Below, one piece after another: positions 1 through 5,688 of a DNA stretch of 5,688 nt. Origin of the DNA: an uncultured Bacteroidales bacterium (GTDB taxonomy: Bacteria; Bacteroidota; Bacteroidia; Bacteroidales; ML635J-15). Both the position numbers and the translations under genes were made by a program. The number at the start of each line of letters is the position of its first letter. Position 1 is the stretch's first letter. The stretch spans positions 1 through 5,688 of the forward strand of contig CAJOEG010000202.1 in NCBI GenBank assembly GCA_905233405.1, in the 5' to 3' direction. The notes under the pieces were generated by a model. It saw only the letters and a list, made by a program, of their open reading frames with translations. It made no database searches and had not been told where the DNA came from.

Positions 1-1575
1 TGTCGCCTCGTCGGCTACAGAGCCCTTCTGAGGAACAAGCTTGTTGTTGATCTCAGCAAGATTTTTGACCGTAAGGATAGACAGCATACAGAACTCGTAA
101 ACGACACGCGTAAGGATAGGTCCGAAGATGATGAGCAACAGACCGTAACCGCCCATATAACCTGTCGGCTGGCTATAGGAAGGTTCCTGCTGTTCCGAAA
201 TTGCAGTCGTAAACGAAATCTCCTCTCCGAATACCCAGCCTCCCCGATTGGCAAATGCCTGATAATAATAGGTTGTGCCAGCTGTAAGATTGCCCACCTG
301 ATACGAGAAAAATCCGTCGTCAGAAGGCTGAACCATCAAGGTATCATTAAAAGTTCCCCGATTCAATATAAAACCGCAGATATCAACGCCATCGGTCGAA
401 GTAACATAACCGTTCAAAGTCGCAGATGATTCTCTCACATCGGTAGCCGATTCGGTATATACCCCAAACTCCTGAATTTGCCCCATAATCCGGAAATGCC
501 CGATTTCACTCTCAATAATACCATCTGCCGTATTTACATACGCCCTATAATAATAAGTAGTATTCTGAAGGTCGAAAAGCGCAAGCGAGAAAATTGCATC
601 GGTTTGCCTGCACGGCATTGAATCGGTAAGTTCGTATTCGCTGAAGCCAAGCACGAAACCACATTCGTACACTTCCTTATTTCCTGCATAATAAGCGTAC
701 AATGTTACCGTGTCGCCGTTGTAATATGGCTCGTCAATGTAAACATAGTCTTCTATATGCGCCCCACTGCCCGAAATCGTCATGCTCACTACAGGACTAT
801 GTATGGCAGCCGGTATGGAATCGTCCTCAGTCATTCGCAGTGCTGCAACCGCCACCACAGTATATTCTGCCGATTCAAAGTCTTGCATTTCCAACGCACA
901 ACCGAACCTTTTTGTTTCATTATCAAATATTTCTGCATCATAAAATTCATAATCCAAGGAGTACAAATCATCAAAATCACTCTCCGTAAGAAAACGCTTT
1001 GCCCATAATCTCTTCTCCTCTTCGCTTGGCTGACCTCGCTTCACAGCAAAACCATATTGCTCAAGCATCTCCATACCTTCAAGCACTTCAGCGAAAATCA
1101 GAAAGTCCTCTCCTACAACTTCCGTGTTTGTACTTATCACAATGCGTGGATAACCGGACACAAGCACAATGTCAATATCAATCACAACATTTTCCTCCGA
1201 CAAGTACAGCAGTTTGGTCGGGTCTGACATTCCCGATACCGTATCACCCTGAATAACAGCTCGTACACCTACCCAGAAGCCTACATTACGACGTACATAT
1301 ATGCAGTCGAGTTCAGAGGGGTCGTTGGTGTAGCGACCGTCTCCGTCAATGTCGGTAAAGCGACAATTGTAGGCAATGGTATCATCATTACCGTAGTAGA
1401 TTGTTACACGAGCATCAAACGACTCTATCACACTCTTGTTGGTTGTCTTGTAGCCTCGCTTCAAGTTAAGGTTAAGCATACCTACATTACCATAGTCCAA
1501 CGGATCCTTATGACAGCCAATAAATGTTATAAGAGCTGTAAACAATATTATAACTACCAGATATATTTTTTTCAT
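1..1575 (-). CDS. Lipoprotein with tandem FN3-like domains fused to a DUF4282-like membrane segment (3' end outside window)
   Basis: The open frame runs from ATG at 1575 off the left edge, giving 525 codons without a stop. Residues 1-22 form a signal peptide (MKKIYLVVIILF, then a lipobox-like FIGC), so C22 could be lipidated; a KD pair follows at +2/+3. Next come an N-terminal beta-rich domain (about 24-135) with an Asp-rich DIDGDG loop at 75-80, then roughly three FN3-like units (about 140-260, 263-361, 372-457). The last two have the typical TTYYYRAYVN and TTYYYQAFAN strands. After the final FN3 strand (EEISFTT) a short Q/P/Y/G-rich linker leads to a hydrophobic helix at about 477-501 (GYGLLLIIFGPILTR) and the tail NLAEINNKL, which resembles the C-terminal half of DUF4282 proteins. 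Exact function is unknown; a surface or envelope role is inferred. The gene is divergent from the threonine dehydrogenase. Signal peptide and FN3 calls are fairly sure; the DUF4282 match is from memory. Confidence 0.8.
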   Translation of the reverse strand, partial: MKKIYLVVIILFTALITFIGCHKDPLDYGNVGMLNLNLKRGYKTTNKSVIESFDARVTIYYGNDDTIAYNCRFTDIDGDGRYTNDPSELDCIYVRRNVGFWVGVRAVIQGDTVSGMSDPTKLLYLSEENVVIDIDIVLVSGYPRIVISTNTEVVGEDFLIFAEVLEGMEMLEQYGFAVKRGQPSEEEKRLWAKRFLTESDFDDLYSLDYEFYDAEIFDNETKRFGCALEMQDFESAEYTVVAVAALRMTEDDSIPAAIHSPVVSMTISGSGAHIEDYVYIDEPYYNGDTVTLYAYYAGNKEVYECGFVLGFSEYELTDSMPCRQTDAIFSLALFDLQNTTYYYRAYVNTADGIIESEIGHFRIMGQIQEFGVYTESATDVRESSATLNGYVTSTDGVDICGFILNRGTFNDTLMVQPSDDGFFSYQVGNLTAGTTYYYQAFANRGGWVFGEEISFTTAISEQQEPSYSQPTGYMGGYGLLLIIFGPILTRVVYEFCMLSILTVKNLAEINNKLVPQKGSVADEAT

Positions 1576-1661
1576 ACTTTAAAAATTATATAGAAAAATT
1601 TTGAGCACCCTCTTTATTCAACTATCGGTACTCCGTATTTTTTTGTATAAACCATCTTTTG

Positions 1662-1669
1662 CAAAAATA
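1662..1669 (-). promoter_or_regulatory. Bacteroidota -7 box for the lipoprotein gene
   Basis: Read on the minus strand, this is TATTTTTG followed by C, a full match to the sigma-ABfr -7 consensus TAnnTTTG. It would start a transcript near 1655 with a leader of about 80 nt before the ATG at 1575. I see no TTG at the usual 19-21 bp upstream distance; the nearest is about 28 bp away. The promoter therefore rests on the -7 box alone. Confidence 0.5.
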
Positions 1670-1717
1670 AGATTTTTTTTGGAAAAAAGATATAATGCAA
1701 AAGAATAAAAAAAAATA

Positions 1718-1747
1718 TTGTGCATTGTCGCATAATATGTATTTTTG
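1718..1747 (+). promoter_or_regulatory. Bacteroidota promoter for the threonine dehydrogenase gene
   Basis: A -33 element TTG at 1718-1720 is separated by 19 bp from TATTTTTG at 1740-1747, which matches the TAnnTTTG -7 consensus of the Bacteroidota housekeeping sigma factor. The predicted transcript begins near 1754, leaving a leader of about 30 nt before the ATG at 1784. The promoter lies over the in-frame TTG at 1745, which argues against that codon as the start. Confidence 0.7.
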
Positions 1748-1783
1748 CCATTAGTATTTAAACTTAAAATTAGGTATAGAACG

Positions 1784-2731
1784 ATGAAAAACATATTGAT
1801 TATTGGTGCTGGAGGACAAATAGGTTCCGAACTGACACGCAATTTGCGAGACATCTATGGTGACAATCATGTAGTATGTTCAGATTTGCGACCGCTAAAA
1901 GGTCAGGACTATGAGCGTGGTCCAATTGAACGCATTGACTCCACTCAGGTTATGCAGATTGCTGCCGCTGTTAAGAAATACAACATCGACACAATCTACA
2001 ACCTTGCAGCTATTTTAAGTGCAACTGCCGAACTGAATCCAATGTTGGGCTGGAATGTAGGCATAGGTTCGTTGGTGAACTGCCTCGAAGTAGCAAGGCT
2101 TTTCAATTGTGCTGTATTTACTCCAAGCAGCATAGGCGCATTTGGACCAAGCACACCACACGACAATACGCCGCAAGACACCATACAGCGACCAAATACC
2201 ATTTATGGTGTAACAAAGGTAACGGGTGAATTGCTAAGCGACTACTACTATACACGTTTCGGTGTTGATACCCGTAGCGTACGTTTCCCCGGACTTATCA
2301 GTCATTTGACTTTGCCGGGCGGCGGAACAACCGACTATGCAGTAGAAATATACTATGCAGCCGTTAAGGGCGAAAAATTCGTATGCCCGTTAAAGAAAGG
2401 AACTTTCATGGATATGATGTATATGCCTGATGCACAGAAGGCTATGATTGACATTATGGAAGCAGACCCATCAAAGCTTGTACACCGCAACAGTTTCAAT
2501 GTTACAGCAATGAGCTTCGATCCTGAAATCATATACAATGCAATAAAGAAGCACTATCCTAACTTCGAGATGGTTTACGAGCCGGAACCAATAAAGCAGG
2601 CTATTGCCGACAGCTGGCCAAACAATATGGACGACAGTTGCGCTCGTAAAGAATGGGGTTGGAATCCTCAATACGACCTTGAACGCATGACAGAGGATAT
2701 GATTCTGAACTTGAAGAAAAAGTTACAATAA
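1784..2731 (+). CDS. tdh: L-threonine 3-dehydrogenase, SDR/epimerase type
   Basis: This 315-residue protein is an extended short-chain dehydrogenase of the type that oxidises L-threonine to 2-amino-3-ketobutyrate with NAD+, in the cytosol. It is unlike the zinc-dependent Tdh of E. coli. Visible marks are the Rossmann glycine motif GAGGQIG (8-14), an acidic residue after the second strand (D34), NLAAILSA (73-80), TPSSIGAFG with the catalytic serine region (113-121), and the Y141/K145 pair in YGVTK. Family-specific blocks follow: SVRFPGLIS, PGGGTTDYAVEIYY, MMYMPDA, ADSWPNNMDD and EWGWNPQYDLERM. The ATG at 1784 is preferred to the in-frame TTG at 1745, because the former begins just before the first beta strand and the latter overlaps the promoter. 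It appears to be a single-gene unit; the next enzyme of the pathway (Kbl) is not in the window. Other SDR epimerases are a less likely reading. Confidence 0.88.
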   Translation: MKNILIIGAGGQIGSELTRNLRDIYGDNHVVCSDLRPLKGQDYERGPIERIDSTQVMQIAAAVKKYNIDTIYNLAAILSATAELNPMLGWNVGIGSLVNCLEVARLFNCAVFTPSSIGAFGPSTPHDNTPQDTIQRPNTIYGVTKVTGELLSDYYYTRFGVDTRSVRFPGLISHLTLPGGGTTDYAVEIYYAAVKGEKFVCPLKKGTFMDMMYMPDAQKAMIDIMEADPSKLVHRNSFNVTAMSFDPEIIYNAIKKHYPNFEMVYEPEPIKQAIADSWPNNMDDSCARKEWGWNPQYDLERMTEDMILNLKKKLQ

Positions 2732-2733
2732 AC

Positions 2734-2750
2734 AAAAGAAAACTTCTTTT
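2734..2750 (+). terminator. Weak AT-rich hairpin after the threonine dehydrogenase gene
   Basis: Three bases after the TAA stop, AAAAGAA (2734-2740) and TTCTTTT (2744-2750) form a perfect 7-bp inverted repeat with the 3-nt loop AAC. The stem has one G-C pair and ends in four T. It could help end transcription, but it is thermodynamically weak; the stronger hairpin at 2804-2831 may do this job instead. Confidence 0.3.
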
Positions 2751-2803
2751 ACGCAACGACTTAAGCTGTAAATATTTCGTTACATAAAGACAATAAAAAC
2801 CAA

Positions 2804-2831
2804 AAACCAATGCATTTCAATGCATTGGTTT
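2804..2831. repeat. Perfect 12-bp inverted repeat overlapping the MoxR promoter
   Basis: AAACCAATGCAT (2804-2815) and ATGCATTGGTTT (2820-2831) are exact reverse complements around the 4-nt loop TTCA. The next bases are AT-rich (ATTATATTT), so in RNA it could be an intrinsic terminator for the upstream gene. In DNA it is a long palindrome ending 2 bp before the -7 box of the MoxR operon, a position suited to an operator. The sequence cannot decide between the two, and it may serve both. The 8-mer AATGCATT occurs in each arm. Confidence 0.6.
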
Positions 2832-2833
2832 AT

Positions 2834-2841
2834 TATATTTG
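2834..2841 (+). promoter_or_regulatory. -7 box for the MoxR-VWA operon; decides the MoxR start
   Basis: TATATTTG matches the Bacteroidota TAnnTTTG box and is followed by C. No TTG is found 19-21 bp upstream, where the inverted repeat lies instead. A transcript would start near 2848, giving a leader of about 11 nt before the ATG at 2859. Because the in-frame ATG at 2820 lies upstream of this box and inside the inverted repeat, it is unlikely to be the true start. Confidence 0.55.
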
Positions 2842-2858
2842 CAAAAATATTACACTCA

Positions 2859-3929
2859 ATGTCTACAAACGTTAACACCAAGGAACTGAAGGAAATACTC
2901 GAGACAACACCGGATAAGCAGAACATTATGCTAGTCGGAAAACATGGAATTGGCAAGTCGGAAATTCTCACCGAATTCTTCGAGAAGAAAGGAATGAAAG
3001 TTACAGCACTATTCCTCGGTCAGATGAGCGACCCTGGCGACCTGATTGGTCTTCCGCGCCTTGACGAAAGCACTGGCAAGACAATGTTTATGCCGCCATA
3101 CTGGTTCCCGACCGACGGCAAACCCGTTGTTCTTTTCCTCGACGAACTGAACCGCGCCCGTCCCGAAGTACTTCAGACAATAATGGACTTGGCATTGAAC
3201 CGCAAGTTGGCCGGCAGAAGCCTTCCCGAAGGCAGTCGTCTGGTTTCGGCCGTAAACGAAGGCGAAGAATACCAGCTCACCGACCTAGACCCTGCCCTTG
3301 TGTCGCGATTCAACATCTACAACTTCCGTCCTACTGCTGCAGAATGGTTGCTGTGGGCTGCAGAACAGAAGGTTGACGAGCGCGTAATCACTTTCATTCA
3401 GGAAAATCCGCGTTTCCTCGACACTTGCGACAAGGCTGGCGACGAAACTGGTCTCGACAAAAGTCCCGACCGTCGCGCATGGAAAAAAGTTTCCGACTGC
3501 ATAAAAGACTGCCCCGAACTGAAAGCCATCCACAAGAAAATTATTTCGGGAATCGTCGGCGCACAGGCGACTACTGCGTTCATGAGCTCAATTTCGCAAA
3601 ACAGAATTTTGAGTGCAAAGGAAATCCTGATGAACTACGAAAAGCACAAGTCCAAGATTGACAAGTATATGCTTCACGAAACAGCCGTCGCAAACGAATC
3701 AATCTTCCGCTTCCTCGAAACACAGGAAATTTCCGACGACGACAAACAAACAATCGCACAGAACCTTGCCTTGTATGTCAAAGGCCTGCAATCGCCGAAG
3801 AAAAAGGAAGAATTTGCCCATTTCGTGTCGATTTACGAAAAAGGCACTTACTCACAAGCGATTGTCTTCATACTCACCGAAGCTCCAGAACTATACACAC
3901 AGATGACTAATTTCATCAAAAATCTATAG
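2859..3929 (+). CDS. MoxR-family AAA+ ATPase
   Basis: The 356-residue product is a MoxR-type AAA+ ATPase. It has Walker A GKHGIGKS (27-34) and a MoxR-type insert QMSDPGDLIGLP (55-66). Walker B is VVLFLDELNRA (90-100, with D95 and E96), a sensor-1 region SAVNEG has N133, and LDPALVSRF has R150 as the likely arginine finger. The C-terminal part (about 158-356) is helical and lacks a recognisable further domain. MoxR ATPases are soluble and work with a VWA/MIDAS protein as a chaperone-like or metal-cofactor-inserting pair (RavA-ViaA, NorQ-NorD and CbbQ-CbbO are known examples). The VWA partner begins 2 nt after this stop codon, so the two are surely cotranscribed. The substrate of this pair is unknown, and I cannot place the protein in a MoxR subfamily. 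The ATG at 2859 is chosen over the in-frame ATG at 2820 because of the promoter position. Confidence 0.88.
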   Translation: MSTNVNTKELKEILETTPDKQNIMLVGKHGIGKSEILTEFFEKKGMKVTALFLGQMSDPGDLIGLPRLDESTGKTMFMPPYWFPTDGKPVVLFLDELNRARPEVLQTIMDLALNRKLAGRSLPEGSRLVSAVNEGEEYQLTDLDPALVSRFNIYNFRPTAAEWLLWAAEQKVDERVITFIQENPRFLDTCDKAGDETGLDKSPDRRAWKKVSDCIKDCPELKAIHKKIISGIVGAQATTAFMSSISQNRILSAKEILMNYEKHKSKIDKYMLHETAVANESIFRFLETQEISDDDKQTIAQNLALYVKGLQSPKKKEEFAHFVSIYEKGTYSQAIVFILTEAPELYTQMTNFIKNL

Positions 3930-3931
3930 TA

Positions 3932-4831
3932 ATGGACGAGCGCATCCAGAAAATAAGCGAACGGTGGTTCCTTGTCGAGCCTGCGCTGTTCTCGATTTAC
4001 TGTACCCATCAGCTTACTACAAACGTACTGATGGACTGCCCTATTCGTTGCGGGCAGGGAATGGTGGAATACAATCCGAACATAATGGACACTTTCACAG
4101 ATGCAGAACTCGAAGAAGCCTTGCGTTCCGAAATGATACGCCTTTTCCTGAAACACCCTTACGAACGTCAGCCCGAAAATTCGCTTCCCGAAGCACTTTC
4201 GTTCGGCAGCGACATGGTATTGGGACAACACTACAAATTCAAGACCTTTAATTTCATTTCTGCCGACAACTTTCAACTTCCTGCCGGAGAATGCTTTGAA
4301 TGGTATGTGGACAAACTGAACGAAATACTTTGCCAATCTTCCTCAACGCCAGAGAAAAGCGAAGACGACAGCGACGACAAGACCGACGGTGACAATCAGG
4401 ACGAAAGTGAAGAAGATAACAACGATGGCGGAAACGGCAACGAAGACGAAGGCGAAGGAAATGATGGCGACGGAAATCCCGACAATGGCGAAAATGACAA
4501 CTCTGATAGTGGTAGCGGTGAAGGCAACCCGAACGGCGAATGGACTGACGATGGCGACAACGAAGCCTCTGTCGACGACGACTCGCAAAGCGAGTTCGGC
4601 AACGGACTAGACGAAAAAAAGGACAAAAACGGGTTCTCAAAGCAGGACATAAAATCAGCCCGAGACCACTCGGCGCTTTGGGAAGAAGACGAGCTGAAGC
4701 AACAGGAAATCAACGAGATAATCACAAGCACAACCAACTGGGGAAGCATCCCTGGCGATATGGTCGAGCAGATAAAAGCATCGCTGATAGTAAAGCTCGA
4801 CTACCGCAAAGTGCTTTCGAGTTTCCCTTAA
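3932..4831 (+). CDS. VWA partner protein, N-terminal part: metallopeptidase-like domain and acidic linker (frame ends at TAA)
   Basis: This 299-codon frame encodes the first half of a DUF2201-type protein (putative metallopeptidase domain followed by a VWA-like domain), the usual partner of this kind of MoxR ATPase. Residues 1-135 are the metallopeptidase-like domain. Where relatives have HExxH, this protein reads SEMIR (66-70) followed by LFLKHPYER, so the glutamate is kept and both zinc-binding histidines are missing; peptidase activity is unlikely. Residues 141-227 are a low-complexity linker almost entirely of D, E, G, N and S, probably disordered. The frame then continues with a family-like segment (SALWEEDEL, NWGSIPGD, KLDYRKVLSSF) and stops abruptly at 4829-4831. 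The VWA domain follows in the -1 frame. ATG 3932 is 2 nt after the MoxR stop, indicating translational coupling. The stop may be bypassed by frameshifting, or the gene may be broken. Confidence 0.8.
   Translation: MDERIQKISERWFLVEPALFSIYCTHQLTTNVLMDCPIRCGQGMVEYNPNIMDTFTDAELEEALRSEMIRLFLKHPYERQPENSLPEALSFGSDMVLGQHYKFKTFNFISADNFQLPAGECFEWYVDKLNEILCQSSSTPEKSEDDSDDKTDGDNQDESEEDNNDGGNGNEDEGEGNDGDGNPDNGENDNSDSGSGEGNPNGEWTDDGDNEASVDDDSQSEFGNGLDEKKDKNGFSKQDIKSARDHSALWEEDELKQQEINEIITSTTNWGSIPGDMVEQIKASLIVKLDYRKVLSSFP
4822..4828 (+). promoter_or_regulatory. Candidate -1 ribosomal frameshift slippery heptamer T_TTC_CCT
   Basis: In the upstream frame the codons are AGT TTC CCT TAA. The heptamer T_TTC_CCT fits X_XXY_YYZ exactly, with XXX = TTT and YYY = CCC. 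A -1 slip re-pairs as TTT CCC and continues TTA ACG CGA ATG, directly into the VWA frame. The product would be 454 residues. Downstream I see only small 3-bp hairpins (4833-4842 and 4848-4859), so no strong stimulatory structure is evident by eye. The motif could also be a by-product of a deletion. Confidence 0.35.
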
Positions 4832-5295
4832 CGCGAATGCGCCCTAACCGTCGCAGCGGATTCGACCAGATGGGAAGCATTTACGAATTGGCTTCAAAAC
4901 TGCTTGTTGCTGTGGATGTTAGTGGTTCGGTGTCAAGCAAAACATTACAGGCGTTTTACTCGGTAATTGCCCGTTTCTTCAAGTACGGCATCGAAACAAT
5001 CGACACAATCCAGTTCGACACAAAACTCAGGGAACTTGAAACTTTCAAGAAAGCATCCAAAGAAATAAAAATCACAGGACGTGGCGGAACCAATTTCCAA
5101 CCTGTCTTCGACTACATCCGCGAACATCGTCAGTACGATGGACTTATAATCCTCACCGACGGCTACGCCACTCCCCCGAAAGCCGATTTTCCGATGCGCA
5201 CCAAAGTGCTATGGATTTGTCAGGGCGAACAAGAATACAACGAGCACAAGGACTGGATGAAAAAGACGGGAAAGGTCTGCTGGATAGAATTTTAA
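4828..5295 (+). CDS. VWA partner protein, C-terminal part: VWA-like domain with complete MIDAS (in the -1 frame)
   Basis: This is the C-terminal half of the same protein, displaced into the -1 frame. It begins LTRMRPNRR and carries a complete metal-ion-dependent adhesion site: DVSGS (4915-4929), the threonine in GRGGTNF (4089-type position at 5089-5091), and the aspartate in LILTDGYA (5158-5160). The domain ends at 5295 with VCWIEF. There are no stops or decay, so the sequence has been under selection until recently or still is. Three routes to expression are possible: -1 frameshifting at 4822-4828 to make one 454-residue protein; restart at ATG 4837, 5 nt after the upstream stop, to make a separate 152-residue VWA protein; or none, if the gene is broken. 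In-frame sequence upstream of 4828 (from 4678) is out of phase with the family and is not taken as coding. The domain call is secure; expression is not. Confidence 0.75.
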   Translation, partial: LTRMRPNRRSGFDQMGSIYELASKLLVAVDVSGSVSSKTLQAFYSVIARFFKYGIETIDTIQFDTKLRELETFKKASKEIKITGRGGTNFQPVFDYIREHRQYDGLIILTDGYATPPKADFPMRTKVLWICQGEQEYNEHKDWMKKTGKVCWIEF

Positions 5296-5381
5296 CTCAT
5301 CGTACAGAAAAAAGGACTTTGCAATTCCAAAAAGAAATAACCTCGTATTTACAAAGTACCCCATATAACAGAAACGACACA

Positions 5382-5413
5382 AAAAAGCCCGAAACTTCAG
5401 TTCCGGGCTTTTT
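5382..5413. terminator. Bidirectional intrinsic terminator between convergent genes
   Basis: The hairpin has a GCCCG/CGGGC stem (5387-5391 with 5404-5408), one A/C mismatch, then AAC/GTT and a TTCA loop. It is flanked by an A-tract (5382-5386) and a T-tract (5409-5413), so it has a U-run when read from either strand. It lies between the VWA gene (ending at 5295) and the minus-strand KorB-like gene (ending at 5432), and fits termination of both transcripts. Confidence 0.88.
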
Positions 5414-5431
5414 GCTCATAATTATGATAAC

Positions 5432-5688
5432 CTATTTAATCTCAAAGATCTGGCCGCTGTGAAGCAACTGGTCAACAGTCTTAACCTTGGTGGTTGCAAC
5501 TGCATTGTCAACCTGCTCCTGCAACTTGGTTTCGTAAGTTGCATCGTCAACGCTACGGATAACGCCGATTGCCAGCGGGTAAGTCATCTTAGCAAGCAAG
5601 TAGTGGATGCTCGGGTTCTTGGTTGTCATGTCGTGAACCAAGATGTCCTTTTCGGTAATGCCGTTTTCACCAATCTTAACGACCTTGA
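5432..5688 (-). CDS. korB: 2-oxoacid:ferredoxin oxidoreductase beta subunit (KorB-like), C-terminal end only
   Basis: The 84 visible residues are the C-terminus of a thiamine-pyrophosphate-dependent 2-oxoacid:ferredoxin oxidoreductase beta subunit, probably the 2-oxoglutarate enzyme; the N-terminal part with the TPP site is outside the window. The match is to the family tail: GITEKDILVHD, then a conserved PLAIGVIRSVDDATYE block (where relatives read PVPIGVIRAVE..TYD), and the terminal LLHSGQIFEIK (relatives LL.SG.TWEV). The enzyme interconverts 2-oxoglutarate with succinyl-CoA and reduces ferredoxin in the cytosol, working with an alpha subunit that would be encoded nearby. The stop is TAG at 5434-5432, followed by the shared terminator. 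The substrate (2-oxoglutarate versus another 2-oxoacid) cannot be told from this tail. Confidence 0.75.
   Translation of the reverse strand, partial: KVVKIGENGITEKDILVHDMTTKNPSIHYLLAKMTYPLAIGVIRSVDDATYETKLQEQVDNAVATTKVKTVDQLLHSGQIFEIK

Noticed and set aside
702..1256. Plus-strand open frames inside the lipoprotein gene
   Set aside because: They are shadows of the long minus-strand frame, with no recognisable domains and no promoter.
1745..1783. In-frame TTG start extending the threonine dehydrogenase by 13 residues
   Set aside because: It overlaps the -7 box, and the ATG at 1784 lies exactly where the Rossmann fold begins.
1576..1783. Possible small gene or RNA in the divergent spacer
   Set aside because: The spacer is AT-rich, holds two promoters, and shows no convincing open frame or stable fold; the minus-strand frame entering it (to 1854) overlaps the dehydrogenase start.
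2820..2858. In-frame upstream ATG that would extend the MoxR protein by 13 residues
   Set aside because: It lies inside the inverted repeat and upstream of the -7 box; the extension (MHWFIIFAK...) does not look like a MoxR N-terminus.
3848..4336. Minus-strand frame of 162 codons across the MoxR-VWA junction
   Set aside because: It lies antisense to two well-supported genes and shows no recognisable features.
4254..4640. Arg/Cys/His-rich open frame on the minus strand
   Set aside because: It is the complement of the acidic low-complexity linker; its composition is explained by the gac/gaa/ggc repeats on the other strand.
4678..4827. Upstream part of the VWA-encoding frame, beginning at ATG 4678
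   Set aside because: The translation here (MGRRRAEATG...) has no family resemblance, while the overlapping frame reads as family sequence; coding passes to this frame only near 4828.

Overview
The window looks like chromosomal DNA from a Bacteroidales bacterium, probably Prevotella or a close relative. Three things suggest this: sigma-ABfr type promoters (-7 box TAnnTTTG), start codons without clear Shine-Dalgarno sequences, and a typical Bacteroidota set of proteins (a FN3-like lipoprotein, an SDR-type L-threonine dehydrogenase, and a 2-oxoacid:ferredoxin oxidoreductase). The assignment is from sequence reading only. No tRNA, rRNA, CRISPR array or insertion sequence is visible.

Layout. (1) 1-1575, minus strand: a predicted exported lipoprotein with tandem FN3-like domains. 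It runs in frame into a membrane segment that resembles the second half of a DUF4282 protein, and its 3' end lies outside the window. (2) 1576-1783: an AT-rich divergent intergenic region with a -7 box on each strand. (3) 1784-2731, plus: an SDR-type L-threonine 3-dehydrogenase. (4) 2732-2858: a spacer with a small hairpin after the stop codon, a perfect 12-bp inverted repeat and a -7 box. (5) 2859-5295, plus: a two-gene operon of a MoxR-type AAA+ ATPase followed 2 nt later by its VWA partner. (6) 5296-5431: a spacer with a strong bidirectional terminator. (7) 5432-5688, minus: the C-terminal end of a 2-oxoacid:ferredoxin oxidoreductase beta subunit (KorB-like).

The VWA gene is the main point of interest. 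Its reading frame is split. The N-terminal metallopeptidase-like half and acidic linker are in one frame and stop at TAA (4829-4831). The intact MIDAS-bearing VWA half continues in the -1 frame. The join falls exactly on T_TTC_CCT, a perfect X_XXY_YYZ heptamer, with the stop codon directly after it. This can be read as programmed -1 frameshifting, as stop-restart at an ATG 5 nt downstream, or as a frameshifting deletion or assembly error. My recollection of the family favours a deletion of about ten residues, but the sequence alone does not decide.

Working together: the MoxR ATPase and the VWA protein are expected to form one chaperone- or metal-insertion-like pair. The other genes look like unrelated single units: threonine catabolism, a surface or envelope protein, and central carbon metabolism.
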